This document shows, one piece after another, positions 15,168 through 23,674 of a stretch of DNA of 64,000 bases. The notes under the pieces are model-generated. The model worked only from the letters and a program-made list of their open reading frames with translations. It was not told the DNA's origin and did no database searches. Source of the DNA: Methylovulum sp. Its GTDB lineage: Bacteria > Pseudomonadota > Gammaproteobacteria > Methylococcales > Methylomonadaceae. How positions within the stretch are numbered: the first letter of the stretch is position 1; each line of letters opens with the position of its first letter. A program made the translations under genes and the position numbers. The stretch lies in the NCBI GenBank assembly GCA_030653435.1, contig JAURZI010000079.1:1-64000 (forward strand). The letters run 5' to 3'.

Positions 15168-16315
15168 TGGCTGAACTAATGGATACGGCTAGCGCCGATA
15201 AACTGAAAAAACGCGCCAGTCTGGTCGGGGCCGGCGTTAATGTGTCGCAAACGGCGATCAAGCTGACTTTCGGTATTCTGGGCCAGTCGGCGGCGTTAAT
15301 TGCCGATGGCATCCATTCCTTGTCCGATTTGCTTAGCGATTTATTGGTGATTATCGCGGTCAGGCTGGGCAGTCGCGCGGCTGATCCCGACCATCCTTAC
15401 GGGCACCGGCGTTTTGAAACTATTGCCACGGTGATTTTGGGCGTCAGCTTGATCGGCATTAGCGCGGCCATTGTTTGGCATGTTCTGGAACGCGTCAATA
15501 CGCCGGGAACGCTGCCGGTTCCCGATGCGCGGACTATGGGTATCGCGGCCTTGTCGATTTTGTTGAACGAATGGCTTTATCACTATACCAAGCGTATCGC
15601 CAAACGCACCCGTTCGAAATTATTGCTGGCCAACGCCTGGCATCAACGTAGCGATGCCTTGTCGTCATTGGTTGTGTTATTGGGCATAGGCGGCGTTTTG
15701 CTGGGCTACCCGTTTGCCGATGCTTTAGCCGCTATTGTGGTGGCGTTGATGGTCGCCAAGATCGGTTTGAGTCTGGTGCTGGATAGCATCAGGGAATTGG
15801 TTGACACATCGTTGCCGCCAGTTGTGGTGGCGGAAATCCGTAAAGCCATTATGGCGATAGCCGGAGTTGAAGGCATCCATTTGTTGCGTACCCGGCAAAT
15901 GGGCGAAGACGCTTATATTGACGCACATATCGTCGTTGATGCACGGATTACCGTCTCTGAAGGCCATTGCATAGGCGATGCGGTCAGGGATGAGTTGATT
16001 AGCCGTTTCGATGATGTGCTGGATGTCTTGGTGCATATTGATCCTGAGGACGACCAAGGGCTTTTAGGTGGTGAAAAACCGCTGACGCGTGATGACGTGC
16101 AGGGCTTGCTCCAATATTATCTCGCTGACCTGCCTTTATGCGATTTTCGTATCCATTATCTGAATGGGCATATAGAAGTCGAAGTTGTATTGCCTTTTGC
16201 GCTCAGTGAGCAAGCGGAGCAGTTGGCGGTCATAAAAAAGCAATGCTTGCAGATGCAGTCTGATATCCAAAAAATTGATAAGGTATTCGTGTTTTTTAAA
16301 ATCGTGCCCGAGTAG
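15167..16315 (+). CDS. Cation diffusion facilitator family metal efflux protein
   Basis: 382 aa. Six transmembrane helices; metal site residues appear as ADGIHSLSDLLSD (helix II, HxxxD) and ANAWHQRSDALSS (helix V, HxxxD). DPDHPYGHRRFETIATVILG is the conserved loop after helix II. The cytosolic tail (~215-300) is the usual ferredoxin-like dimer domain, with an extra ~80 residues (DQGLLGGEKPLTRDDVQGLL...) beyond typical FieF (~300 aa), resembling a second partial copy of the fold. Antiports Zn2+, Fe2+ or similar against protons. Overlaps tusA by one base. Confidence 0.9.
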   Translation: MAELMDTASADKLKKRASLVGAGVNVSQTAIKLTFGILGQSAALIADGIHSLSDLLSDLLVIIAVRLGSRAADPDHPYGHRRFETIATVILGVSLIGISAAIVWHVLERVNTPGTLPVPDARTMGIAALSILLNEWLYHYTKRIAKRTRSKLLLANAWHQRSDALSSLVVLLGIGGVLLGYPFADALAAIVVALMVAKIGLSLVLDSIRELVDTSLPPVVVAEIRKAIMAIAGVEGIHLLRTRQMGEDAYIDAHIVVDARITVSEGHCIGDAVRDELISRFDDVLDVLVHIDPEDDQGLLGGEKPLTRDDVQGLLQYYLADLPLCDFRIHYLNGHIEVEVVLPFALSEQAEQLAVIKKQCLQMQSDIQKIDKVFVFFKIVPE

Positions 16316-16363
16316 GCTGAGCGGGTGGTTGTTCCTGCTTTGTATAAGGTAGGTTCAGTTTAG

Positions 16364-16387
16364 TGGCTTCATGCTGGGTTGAAGCCA
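16364..16387 (+). terminator. Hairpin between cation efflux gene and argJ
   Basis: TGGCTTCA (16364-16371) and TGAAGCCA (16380-16387) form a perfect 8-bp stem with an 8-nt loop, followed by TATTTCC. Probably ends the tusA-efflux transcript before argJ. Confidence 0.5.
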
Positions 16388-16412
16388 TATTTCCAACTTT
16401 AAGGAGTAATTC

Positions 16413-17627
16413 ATGGCAGTCGGTCAATGCGACTTTCCGGTAATGCCGGTGGTGCCGGGCATCACCTTAGGCACAGCTTGTGCGGGTATCAAACAAACCG
16501 TCAAAGACGATATTTTGGTTTTCGCAATGGCTGAACAAGCCAGTTGTGCGGCAGTGTTCACCCAAAACGCCTTTTGCGCTGCCCCGGTATGGCTGGCCAG
16601 GGCTAATCTGGCGCATGCGCCGCGCTGGTTGCTGGTCAATTCGGGTAATGCCAATGCCGGTACTGGCGATCAGGGTATGCAGGACGCATTAAAAACCTGT
16701 GCCGATCTTGCCGGCCTTGTTGGCGGTGACGCTAAGCAGATCCTGCCGTTTTCCACCGGCGTGATAGGGCAGCCGTTACCGGCGGACAAAATCAAAGCGG
16801 CTTTGCCTGCGGCGGTCGGGGCGCTGGCCCCGGCGAACTGGGACAAAGCGGCCCGCGCCATCATGACGACGGATACCTTCCCCAAAGGCGTCACCCGGAC
16901 TATCCTGCTGGATGGCGCAGCCGTCACGATTAACGGCATATCCAAAGGCGCCGGCATGATACAGCCGAATATGGCGACCATGCTGGGATTTATCGCAACC
17001 GATGCCAAAATTGGTCAACCGTTGTTGCAAGCCTGTTTGGCTATCGCCGTTGAACAATCTTTCAACCGTATCACGGTCGATGGCGATACTTCAACCAATG
17101 ACGCTTGCGTGCTGATGGCCAGCGGCGCTTCGTCGGCACCGGAAATCCTTGCCGGCACCGGCCATTACCGTTTGTTTGCCGATGCGGTCATGCAGGTGTG
17201 CAAGCAATTGGCGGAATGGATAATCCGCGATGGCGAAGGCGCGACCAAATTGATGCGTATTGTTGTTGCCGATGCGCTTAGCGATGCGGAAGCGGTGCAG
17301 GTTGCTAAAACCATTGCCCATTCACCGTTGGTGAAAACCGCTTTTTTTGCCAGCGATCCCAATTGGGGGCGGATTCTTGCCGCAGTCGGACGCGCGGGTG
17401 TGGCACAGATGGTGTTGGCGGACGTGCAAATTTTCCTGGATGATGTCTGTATCGTCAGGAATGGCGGCAGGGATTCCGGTTATACCGAAGAGGCCGGTCA
17501 GCGCGTCATGGATCAGGAAGAGATTACCGTGACGGTTAAGCTGGGGCGCGGCAGCGCTGTCCAGGAAGTCTTAACCTGTGATTTTTCTTATGATTATGTG
17601 AAGATTAACGCGGAATATCGGACGTGA
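16413..17627 (+). CDS. argJ: Glutamate N-acetyltransferase / amino-acid N-acetyltransferase ArgJ
   Basis: 404 aa, usual length. KGAGMIQPNMATMLGFIATD holds the autocleavage site; Thr189 after NMA becomes the N-terminal nucleophile of the beta chain. FNRITVDGDTSTND and ASDPNWGRILAAVGRAGV are family signatures. It transfers the acetyl group from N-acetylornithine to glutamate (cyclic arginine pathway). Bifunctional versions also use acetyl-CoA; since an argA is present at 49493, this one may be only the transferase. AAGGAG lies before the ATG. Confidence 0.95.
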   Translation: MAVGQCDFPVMPVVPGITLGTACAGIKQTVKDDILVFAMAEQASCAAVFTQNAFCAAPVWLARANLAHAPRWLLVNSGNANAGTGDQGMQDALKTCADLAGLVGGDAKQILPFSTGVIGQPLPADKIKAALPAAVGALAPANWDKAARAIMTTDTFPKGVTRTILLDGAAVTINGISKGAGMIQPNMATMLGFIATDAKIGQPLLQACLAIAVEQSFNRITVDGDTSTNDACVLMASGASSAPEILAGTGHYRLFADAVMQVCKQLAEWIIRDGEGATKLMRIVVADALSDAEAVQVAKTIAHSPLVKTAFFASDPNWGRILAAVGRAGVAQMVLADVQIFLDDVCIVRNGGRDSGYTEEAGQRVMDQEEITVTVKLGRGSAVQEVLTCDFSYDYVKINAEYRT

Positions 17628-17674
17628 TGCTGCACCGCTAAGGTGCGTAAATTGACCAATCGAGGAGGTGTTCT

Positions 17675-18289
17675 ATGCCGCGACAACCCGGATATCAAAG
17701 CGTTTGCATGACTGAAACAGAGTACCTGAGAGCTGAAATAACGGCTGACGTGAAACATGAATACATCGATGGTCATGTCTATGCGATGAGCGGTGCAAAA
17801 AAAAATCATAATTTGCTGTCAGGCAATATTTTTTCAAATTTTCGGGATCACTTGAAAGGTACGCCCTGTGTTACTTATATGGCGGACATGAAAGTCAAGG
17901 CAGGTGGCGCAAACTATTTTTATCCTGATGTGGTGGTGGACTGTAACGAGGCGACAGGGGATGACTATTTCACAGAGTCCCCTGTCATTATTGTTGAGGT
18001 GCTTTCCCAAGCGACCCGAAAAAACGATATGACCACAAAGTTTCTCAGGTACATCAATATACCTACGTTAAAAGAGTATGTTTTAGTCGAACAAGATGTC
18101 GTTGCTATGCAGATATTCCGAAAAAACAATGATTGGAAGGCGGATTATTATTGCCTTGGCGATAGTGTCATGTTCGAATCGATAGGCTTGACATTAACGG
18201 TGGAAGACATTTATGAGCGCATAGATAATCGGGATATGAATGAATTCAGGCAAGCACAACAAGAAACCGCTTTAAAAGACGCATTATAA
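17675..18289 (+). CDS. Uma2-family PD-(D/E)XK nuclease-fold protein, paralogue 2
   Basis: 204 aa from ATG 17675 (GGAGG upstream); MTETEYL at 17708 is an alternative. Same core as the 12988 gene: EYLRAEITADVKHEYIDGHV, YFYPDVVVDC, PVIIVEVLSQATRKND, YINIPTLKEYVLVEQD, ending DMNEFRQAQQ. The likeness to paralogue 1 runs over almost the full length, so they share a recent ancestor. It ends 14 bp before MITE copy 2, mirroring how paralogue 1 begins beside copy 1. Confidence 0.85.
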   Translation: MPRQPGYQSVCMTETEYLRAEITADVKHEYIDGHVYAMSGAKKNHNLLSGNIFSNFRDHLKGTPCVTYMADMKVKAGGANYFYPDVVVDCNEATGDDYFTESPVIIVEVLSQATRKNDMTTKFLRYINIPTLKEYVLVEQDVVAMQIFRKNNDWKADYYCLGDSVMFESIGLTLTVEDIYERIDNRDMNEFRQAQQETALKDAL

Positions 18290-18302
18290 TAATGCAGGAT
18301 AA

Positions 18303-18499
18303 TACTCCCATCTGATCGAGAAAACGTCTAAGTTCTGAAAACCAGCAACGCCTACCGTCATACAAAACGTAGGGCGTGCCGCGCGCGCCTTTTCCGATAC
18401 CGAGCCGCCGATGGCGCGCGCAGCGCGCCCTGCGGTGTGAAAGGGCTGAATAATGACCTCTGGCAAAATCTTCAACGCTTTTTGACTCAGATGGGAGTA
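18303..18499 (-). mobile_element. MITE-like element, copy 2 (inverted relative to copy 1)
   Basis: TACTCCCATCTGA (18303) to TCAGATGGGAGTA (18499). Its reverse complement reads through copy 1 nearly base for base, with scattered substitutions and a few indels in the core. Edges are again TA. No ORF. The pair forms a large inverted repeat around the 5.3-kb segment between them. Confidence 0.85.
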
Positions 18500-18500
18500 A

Positions 18501-18541
18501 TGCAGGCTTGGAGCTGCCGATGAAGGGCTATCCAGCCTGCA
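18501..18541 (-). terminator. Hairpin after the M36 protease gene
   Basis: TGCAGGCTTGGA (18501-18512) pairs with TCCAGCCTGCA (18531-18541) with one bulge; lies just past the protease stop, which is on the minus strand, and abuts the MITE. Confidence 0.5.
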
Positions 18542-18551
18542 TTGTGCTCTG

Positions 18552-21197
18552 CTAGGGTGTCGAGAAATCTTCCACGACACCGGCATGATTCATGGAATAA
18601 CGCTTGGGCCCTTTGGCATGGACTCCAGCACCGCGTTTGGCGAAGGCACGCCAGAATGCGGCATAATCGGCAGGGTCACGGACTTTCGCCACGGCCAGCA
18701 GCGCATCGCGCGCCTCCAGGAAAGTGGGGTCCGCCGGGGTCAGTTTCAGCGAGGCCACCAGATAATCCAGCATCCGGTCTTGCGCTTGTCGGAAACTCAA
18801 CCGGCCGTTATCGTTTAACAGTTCGGCGTAGGCTTCCCATAACATCGACGCCCACACTTCACCGCTACTATGCAATTCAGCATTGCTGAACGGGTCGTAA
18901 AAGGCCACGGGGATGCCGGTCGGCAGCGCCACACCATTCATGATATGTTTGAAGGTCAACGGGTTTTTGTTTAGGTCGGTAGAATAAGGATAGCGGCGGA
19001 TACCGAAATAATAGGATCTGGGCTGGTTGTCCGCCACATACTGTGCAATCGCATAAGTGCCCTGGAACTGGGCATTGTTTTCGACTTGGCGGTCTTCCTC
19101 TTTTACTATCGCCAGCAGCGCCAGAAAGTCGCTCCAGCCTTCGCCCATGGCTCGGCCCTGGTTGTTGGCTATGCTCCCAATCAGTCGGTGGCTTAAAAAA
19201 TGCCCCCATTCATGGACAATAATAGTGTTATCCAAGGCGCTGTTATAAGGAGCCAACTGTTTTTTCAGCATAGTCGCTGAAATGTCCAGTTGAGCCGGGT
19301 TGGCTGTGGCGATTGCCTGTTTGATGGTGTTGCCAACGGTTTGGTTGATGCCCAGGGTTGGAATGCTTATTGTACTGTCGGTTCCTCCCATCGGTATCAT
19401 TGCGCCTGGGGCATTATTGGCAATAATGGCGCCTATGGCTCCGGCATCCTGGGCGTGCTTGACTTTTTCGACAAACAAACAACTCCCCCGATCTATCAGT
19501 GCGATAGCGCCGACCAAGTCGGAGGCATTGCTAAACGGTGTCTGGCAGGCATCTGTTGCGGTTCCCTCGCCATCGTCAACGGCGACTATTTTTCCGCCGT
19601 TAAGGCGGAAGTCTTGCGGGCCAAATTCGGCCGTGCTGACGCGATACTTTTTGTTGGCGCCGCTGGCATCCGTTACGGTCAGGTTTTTTGCCCCATTATG
19701 CGTCCACAAATACAGCTGCATGGTAGCGGGTTCGCCATCCAGTGGCGTGTTCATATTGGCATTGTTTGTGCCACCGTAGTCGTTGACTTCGACTTTCATG
19801 CGGTCGACCTCTTCACCGCCACGGCCATAGTTTTGGTCCTGGCCGTTACCGGCTTGCTCGTTGAAGCCGTGGTCATAAAGCCAGTCGTGCAGAAAATTAG
19901 TGGTGTAAAAAGCCTGCACGATAGCCGCTTGGATTTGTGTAGGCGAGTTTGCGTCGTCAAACACTGAAAAATCGTAAGCGTAAGCGAAAGCATAAGGGGA
20001 GTTAAGCGGCGCGCGTAAATCCCCCTTATTAAAACCGCTAGGCGTATTGATGTCGGCATAGGCATCGACATTATTACCGACGGTTTGCGTGGCTGTGGGT
20101 GGCAGCCAAGGATCGCAGCTACTGAGAGGCCCGCAGCTTAACGTGATGAGGTTGGCGGTTACCGGTGTGGCGGGTTGGGTTGGCTGCACGGCAGGGAACG
20201 GTGTCAGGTCATTGCCGTAGGGGCTGTCGTAAGGCAACGGCAGCACGCCATCTTCTGCCCAAACACGATACGTATAAGCGGTGGCTTCTGATTCGATCAG
20301 CGTATTGCGTGACAATAACTCGCCGTTCACGGCCGAGATCACATAGGCATAAGCCGCAGTGTCGCCGCCACCGTCCTTATGGGTGGTGTCCAGTTCCAGA
20401 TAATAGGCGGGTTCCAGGCGGTCGGGCAGGGCATAATACACGCGTTTGGCCCGAACCGGTTTGGTTAGCGTATGGGTTGCCGGTTTGGGTACTGGCGAGC
20501 GTAACGCATACCATTGATAGGGTGCGCGCTGTTTTTCCAGGACCAGCAGGTTGGCGGGCAGGTTTTCCGCGTATAAGTCATTAAACGCCGCAGAAATAGC
20601 TTGTTGTATCGTTAGCTGGAAAGGGGGCAGTGCACTGGCAGTCTGTGAAGATGAGGGTATTTGTGGCGCTAAATAGCCGGAAATGGCGGTAAGCGCTAAG
20701 GAACGGTCCATTAATAAATCAATGCGGCGCTCAAATACATCGATGCCGTCGACTTGTTGCGTTAAGCGCACAACGATGCCGTTATCGCCGATATTATGCA
20801 CATGATGCAGCTTGGCGCTGTGCAGCGCCGCCGGGCTTAGCCGATAGGCGTCGGCATAACGGGCTAAATGGGCGCGGGCGGCATTTTCCAGCATCGGGGT
20901 TGTGATGCTGGCTGCAGTATGCGGAGCTGCTTTGGTTCCGGCTAGTCCGGCAGCCCAGAGAAACGTCGGCACTCCCAAGGCATTTTCAATGGCTAATGGC
21001 TGGGCCGTATCGACCCATGTTGATGCCTGTGTCGACAGCCCTGCGCTAAGGGGGTGTTCCGTGTTTTTGCTGCGCTCGGCATAAGCACTGTAATTAGGTA
21101 AAAGCTGCTGCGGGCTTGCCTGCGGCTGTGATGCGGCAAATAACAGCCCTAAACCACTCAGTAATAAAGGTCGGGCGATTGGATTTTTCTTGTGCAT
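18552..21197 (-). CDS. Secreted M36 (fungalysin-like) metalloprotease with PA domain
   Basis: 881 aa from ATG 21197; a codon at 21227 is less likely because MHKKNPIARPLLLSGLGLLF then AASQPQASPQ is a Sec signal peptide. Propeptide with FTP-like region ~100-300. The zinc site is VHEWGHFLSHRL (HExxH, ~660) with the third ligand in MGEGWSDFLALL (~690). A PA domain (LIDRGSCLFVEKVKHAQDAG) is inserted at ~560-640, before the zinc helix, as in bacterial M36 members. Extracellular digestion of protein is the likely role. The gene stands alone, with a short palindromic repeat upstream. Confidence 0.9.
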   Translation of the reverse strand: MHKKNPIARPLLLSGLGLLFAASQPQASPQQLLPNYSAYAERSKNTEHPLSAGLSTQASTWVDTAQPLAIENALGVPTFLWAAGLAGTKAAPHTAASITTPMLENAARAHLARYADAYRLSPAALHSAKLHHVHNIGDNGIVVRLTQQVDGIDVFERRIDLLMDRSLALTAISGYLAPQIPSSSQTASALPPFQLTIQQAISAAFNDLYAENLPANLLVLEKQRAPYQWYALRSPVPKPATHTLTKPVRAKRVYYALPDRLEPAYYLELDTTHKDGGGDTAAYAYVISAVNGELLSRNTLIESEATAYTYRVWAEDGVLPLPYDSPYGNDLTPFPAVQPTQPATPVTANLITLSCGPLSSCDPWLPPTATQTVGNNVDAYADINTPSGFNKGDLRAPLNSPYAFAYAYDFSVFDDANSPTQIQAAIVQAFYTTNFLHDWLYDHGFNEQAGNGQDQNYGRGGEEVDRMKVEVNDYGGTNNANMNTPLDGEPATMQLYLWTHNGAKNLTVTDASGANKKYRVSTAEFGPQDFRLNGGKIVAVDDGEGTATDACQTPFSNASDLVGAIALIDRGSCLFVEKVKHAQDAGAIGAIIANNAPGAMIPMGGTDSTISIPTLGINQTVGNTIKQAIATANPAQLDISATMLKKQLAPYNSALDNTIIVHEWGHFLSHRLIGSIANNQGRAMGEGWSDFLALLAIVKEEDRQVENNAQFQGTYAIAQYVADNQPRSYYFGIRRYPYSTDLNKNPLTFKHIMNGVALPTGIPVAFYDPFSNAELHSSGEVWASMLWEAYAELLNDNGRLSFRQAQDRMLDYLVASLKLTPADPTFLEARDALLAVAKVRDPADYAAFWRAFAKRGAGVHAKGPKRYSMNHAGVVEDFSTP

Positions 21198-21211
21198 AGC
21201 GTCCTCTGGAT

Positions 21212-21293
21212 AGGGCGTGCCGCGCACGCCGTTTGGGTGGCAAGGTTAAGCGTGGGTTTTACCCCAGGCTGCAAGGCACGCGCTGCACGCCCT
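21212..21293. repeat. Palindromic repeat upstream of the M36 gene
   Basis: AGGGCGTGC (21212-21220) pairs with GCACGCCCT (21285-21293); inside are GGCGTGCCGCGCACGCC and GGCACGCGCTGCACGCC. The words match the core of the MITE copies (GTAGGGCGTGCCGCGCGCGCC) without their ends, so it looks like a core-only relative. Confidence 0.5.
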
Positions 21294-21344
21294 GACTGGT
21301 GGAATCCTGTTACTGCGGATGCGCCGAATTTTAATCATGGCAAG

Positions 21345-22412
21345 TTACTGTGCACGCCGTAGCGCAAACAAAGCGCAGGCCGATACGGTAAGGCTAGGGA
21401 TGAATGCCATTAGCGGCGGGCTAAGATTATAAATCAAGCCCAGGTGACCGACGGTAATGTCGATGATATTGAAGCCCATGCCGATGACGACGCCGATCAG
21501 GATTCTCGCCCCGGCGCTGACGCCGCGCCTAATGCCGACGACAAAAGGGGTGGATACCAGCAGCATGACGAATATAACCAGCGGGTTGACGATACGACCC
21601 CAGAAAGCCGCTTCAAACAAGTGTGATTTTTGCTGGTTTTCTTTTAAGAAGCTGATATACATCGCCAAGTCATAAAGCGACAGGTTGTCCGGGTTCACGA
21701 CCACGATTTTTAATAAATCAGGGGCAATCGAAGAATTCCAGATTTGCTCCGGGGCGGTATCGGCCTGCATCTGCCCGGTTGAAATATCCGAACGTTGTAT
21801 CTGTTGTAATCGCCATTGCTGTTGGCCTAAAAAAATGGCCTGATCGGCATGCACGGCCTGTTGTAAATGTTGCTGCTCGTCAATTTCATAAATGCTGATA
21901 TCTGCGAGATTGCCGTTATCTTCAATTTTTCGGATATTGATAAAGCGTTTACCCTCACGCAGCCATAGCCCATATCGGGTACGCATGACCACGGGCTTAT
22001 GTTGCGCGGTCGCCCTGATGAGCTGGGCTTTTTGCTCGGTTAACGGCGCGATCAATTCACCGACGAACAAGGCTAGCGCCACCAAGACAATGCCGGCCGC
22101 CATGACGGCCTTGATGATGCCGAAAAGCGATAGCCCTGCTGCACGCATCGCGGTCAATTCATGATGGTTGGCCATTGCGCCTAGCGTAAACAAGCTGCCC
22201 AGTAGCGCAGATGCCGGCATCAATTCATAAAATACTGTCGGCGATGTTAAGGCCAGGAAATAAAAAACCTGGGTCAAGCCGTAGTCGCCTATGCCAATAT
22301 CATCAAGCTCGTCACTTAACGTGAATAAATTGAATAAGGTCAGCAGCAGCAGCAATGCAATCAGTGAACTCTTTAAAATGTCTTTGGCGATATAAGCGGT
22401 CAACACATTCAT
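21345..22412 (-). CDS. lptG: LPS export ABC permease LptG
   Basis: 355 aa from MNVLTAYIAKDILKSSLIAL at 22412, which overlaps the lptF stop by four bases. Three N-terminal helices, a periplasmic beta-jellyroll (~125-265: YGLWLREGKRFINIRKIEDN) and three C-terminal helices ending with PPLMAFIPSLTVSACALFAL. LptF, LptG and LptB2 extract lipopolysaccharide from the inner membrane and push it to the LptC-A-D bridge. In-frame codons upstream to 22463 lie inside lptF and are not used. Confidence 0.93.
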   Translation of the reverse strand: MNVLTAYIAKDILKSSLIALLLLLTLFNLFTLSDELDDIGIGDYGLTQVFYFLALTSPTVFYELMPASALLGSLFTLGAMANHHELTAMRAAGLSLFGIIKAVMAAGIVLVALALFVGELIAPLTEQKAQLIRATAQHKPVVMRTRYGLWLREGKRFINIRKIEDNGNLADISIYEIDEQQHLQQAVHADQAIFLGQQQWRLQQIQRSDISTGQMQADTAPEQIWNSSIAPDLLKIVVVNPDNLSLYDLAMYISFLKENQQKSHLFEAAFWGRIVNPLVIFVMLLVSTPFVVGIRRGVSAGARILIGVVIGMGFNIIDITVGHLGLIYNLSPPLMAFIPSLTVSACALFALRRAQ

Positions 22413-23506
22413 AACACTGTTTTTTCCCTGATTTTTATCGCCAGCCATTGCCAGCCATACCATCTGGCTAATAATAAACCTGCGATGACAAGCAGGAAGG
22501 CATTAACGCCGACACCGCCCAACCATGCCGGAATCGACGCATTGATGACCCATACCTGGGTCAACCGGGCCAGGTTGCCGTAACTGAAATAAATTAAAAA
22601 GCCCATCAAGATATTGCCGTAAACGCCGCCGCGCGGCGAGATTTGCGCTAATGGCACACCAATCAGGCTTAATAGCAGCATGCTGGCCGGAATCGAAAAA
22701 CGCCGTTGCAGTTCGGCTATATCGGCGTTTTTTTGGGAGCCCCACAAGGTTGCTGTGGCGACAGCGGGCTGGTTCAGGTTGACTGTAGTGTCTTGTTCAT
22801 CGACTCTTACAGCGTATTCGGCAAATGTTTCCAGCGCATAATTCAGCTGTCCGGGTTGCCCTTGCACACGTTCGCCCTGTTCGAAAATAATATAGGCGCC
22901 GTCCGGCAAATTTTCCAAGCGCGCCGATTTTGCATTGATAATCGCGAGCTTGCCCTGTTGTCGGCTCTGCACAAAAACCTGGTGCATCTTTTTGTCGTCA
23001 GTGATTTTTTCGACATAAAACACCAGGTCGCCCTGGCTGTATTCGCTAAACTTGCCGGCGGCTATGCCGCGCAGATCGGAGGATTCTTCATCCTGGTGCA
23101 TGATGCGGGTAATGCTGGCCTCGGCCCAAGGGCTGGCATACAGCGATAAACCGGCGGCGATCAGGCTTAAGGGCAACACCATCAGGAACACGCCCCGGTA
23201 AAGTGTGCCTGCACCGCCGCCCGCCGAGGATATGGCGGACATTTCCTGGTCCCGGTACATTCTGCCCAGTACCATCAGTACCGCCATAAACAGCGCGGCG
23301 GGCAGTAGCGTCACGCTGATAATAACGGTTTTTAAGGCCAACAGGCTGAACAGGGTTTCACTGGAGACGCGGCCTTCTATCGCCTTATCCAGCACTCTGA
23401 TGAACTCCCTGCTGACGATGATGACGACAATGACCGACCAGACCGACAATAGCGTTTTTACTAAATCCTGTACTATTGACTTGTCCAGAACGGTGACGGG
23501 AAACAT
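22409..23506 (-). CDS. lptF: LPS export ABC permease LptF
   Basis: 365 aa from MFPVTVLDKSIVQDLVKTLL at 23506. Same architecture as LptG: VWSVIVVIIVSREFIRVLDK, ALFMAVLMVLGRMYRDQEMS, periplasmic beta domain, then SLIGVPLAQISPRGGVYGNI with the family loop. Heads the lptFG pair and is divergent from pepA, with 168 bp between, the standard gammaproteobacterial layout. Confidence 0.93.
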   Translation of the reverse strand: MFPVTVLDKSIVQDLVKTLLSVWSVIVVIIVSREFIRVLDKAIEGRVSSETLFSLLALKTVIISVTLLPAALFMAVLMVLGRMYRDQEMSAISSAGGGAGTLYRGVFLMVLPLSLIAAGLSLYASPWAEASITRIMHQDEESSDLRGIAAGKFSEYSQGDLVFYVEKITDDKKMHQVFVQSRQQGKLAIINAKSARLENLPDGAYIIFEQGERVQGQPGQLNYALETFAEYAVRVDEQDTTVNLNQPAVATATLWGSQKNADIAELQRRFSIPASMLLLSLIGVPLAQISPRGGVYGNILMGFLIYFSYGNLARLTQVWVINASIPAWLGGVGVNAFLLVIAGLLLARWYGWQWLAIKIREKTVL

Positions 23507-23674
23507 CAGCGGGTTATGGCCTTTAGTGCAATCTGCTTGCAAATCGGTCTCCTCAATCAAAATCAATGAAGTGTTGTATAATTAGTGAGCGGGGAAGCGA
23601 TGATATGGCTTCCTTAAGACAACTGTCCCCAGCCGGATTAATCCAACTGACCCACCCACTAGACGATAAATGTT

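Noticed and set aside
19290-19967. 225-aa plus-strand ORF inside the M36 protease gene
   Set aside because: Shadow frame; the minus-strand protease has zinc and PA motifs across the same bases.
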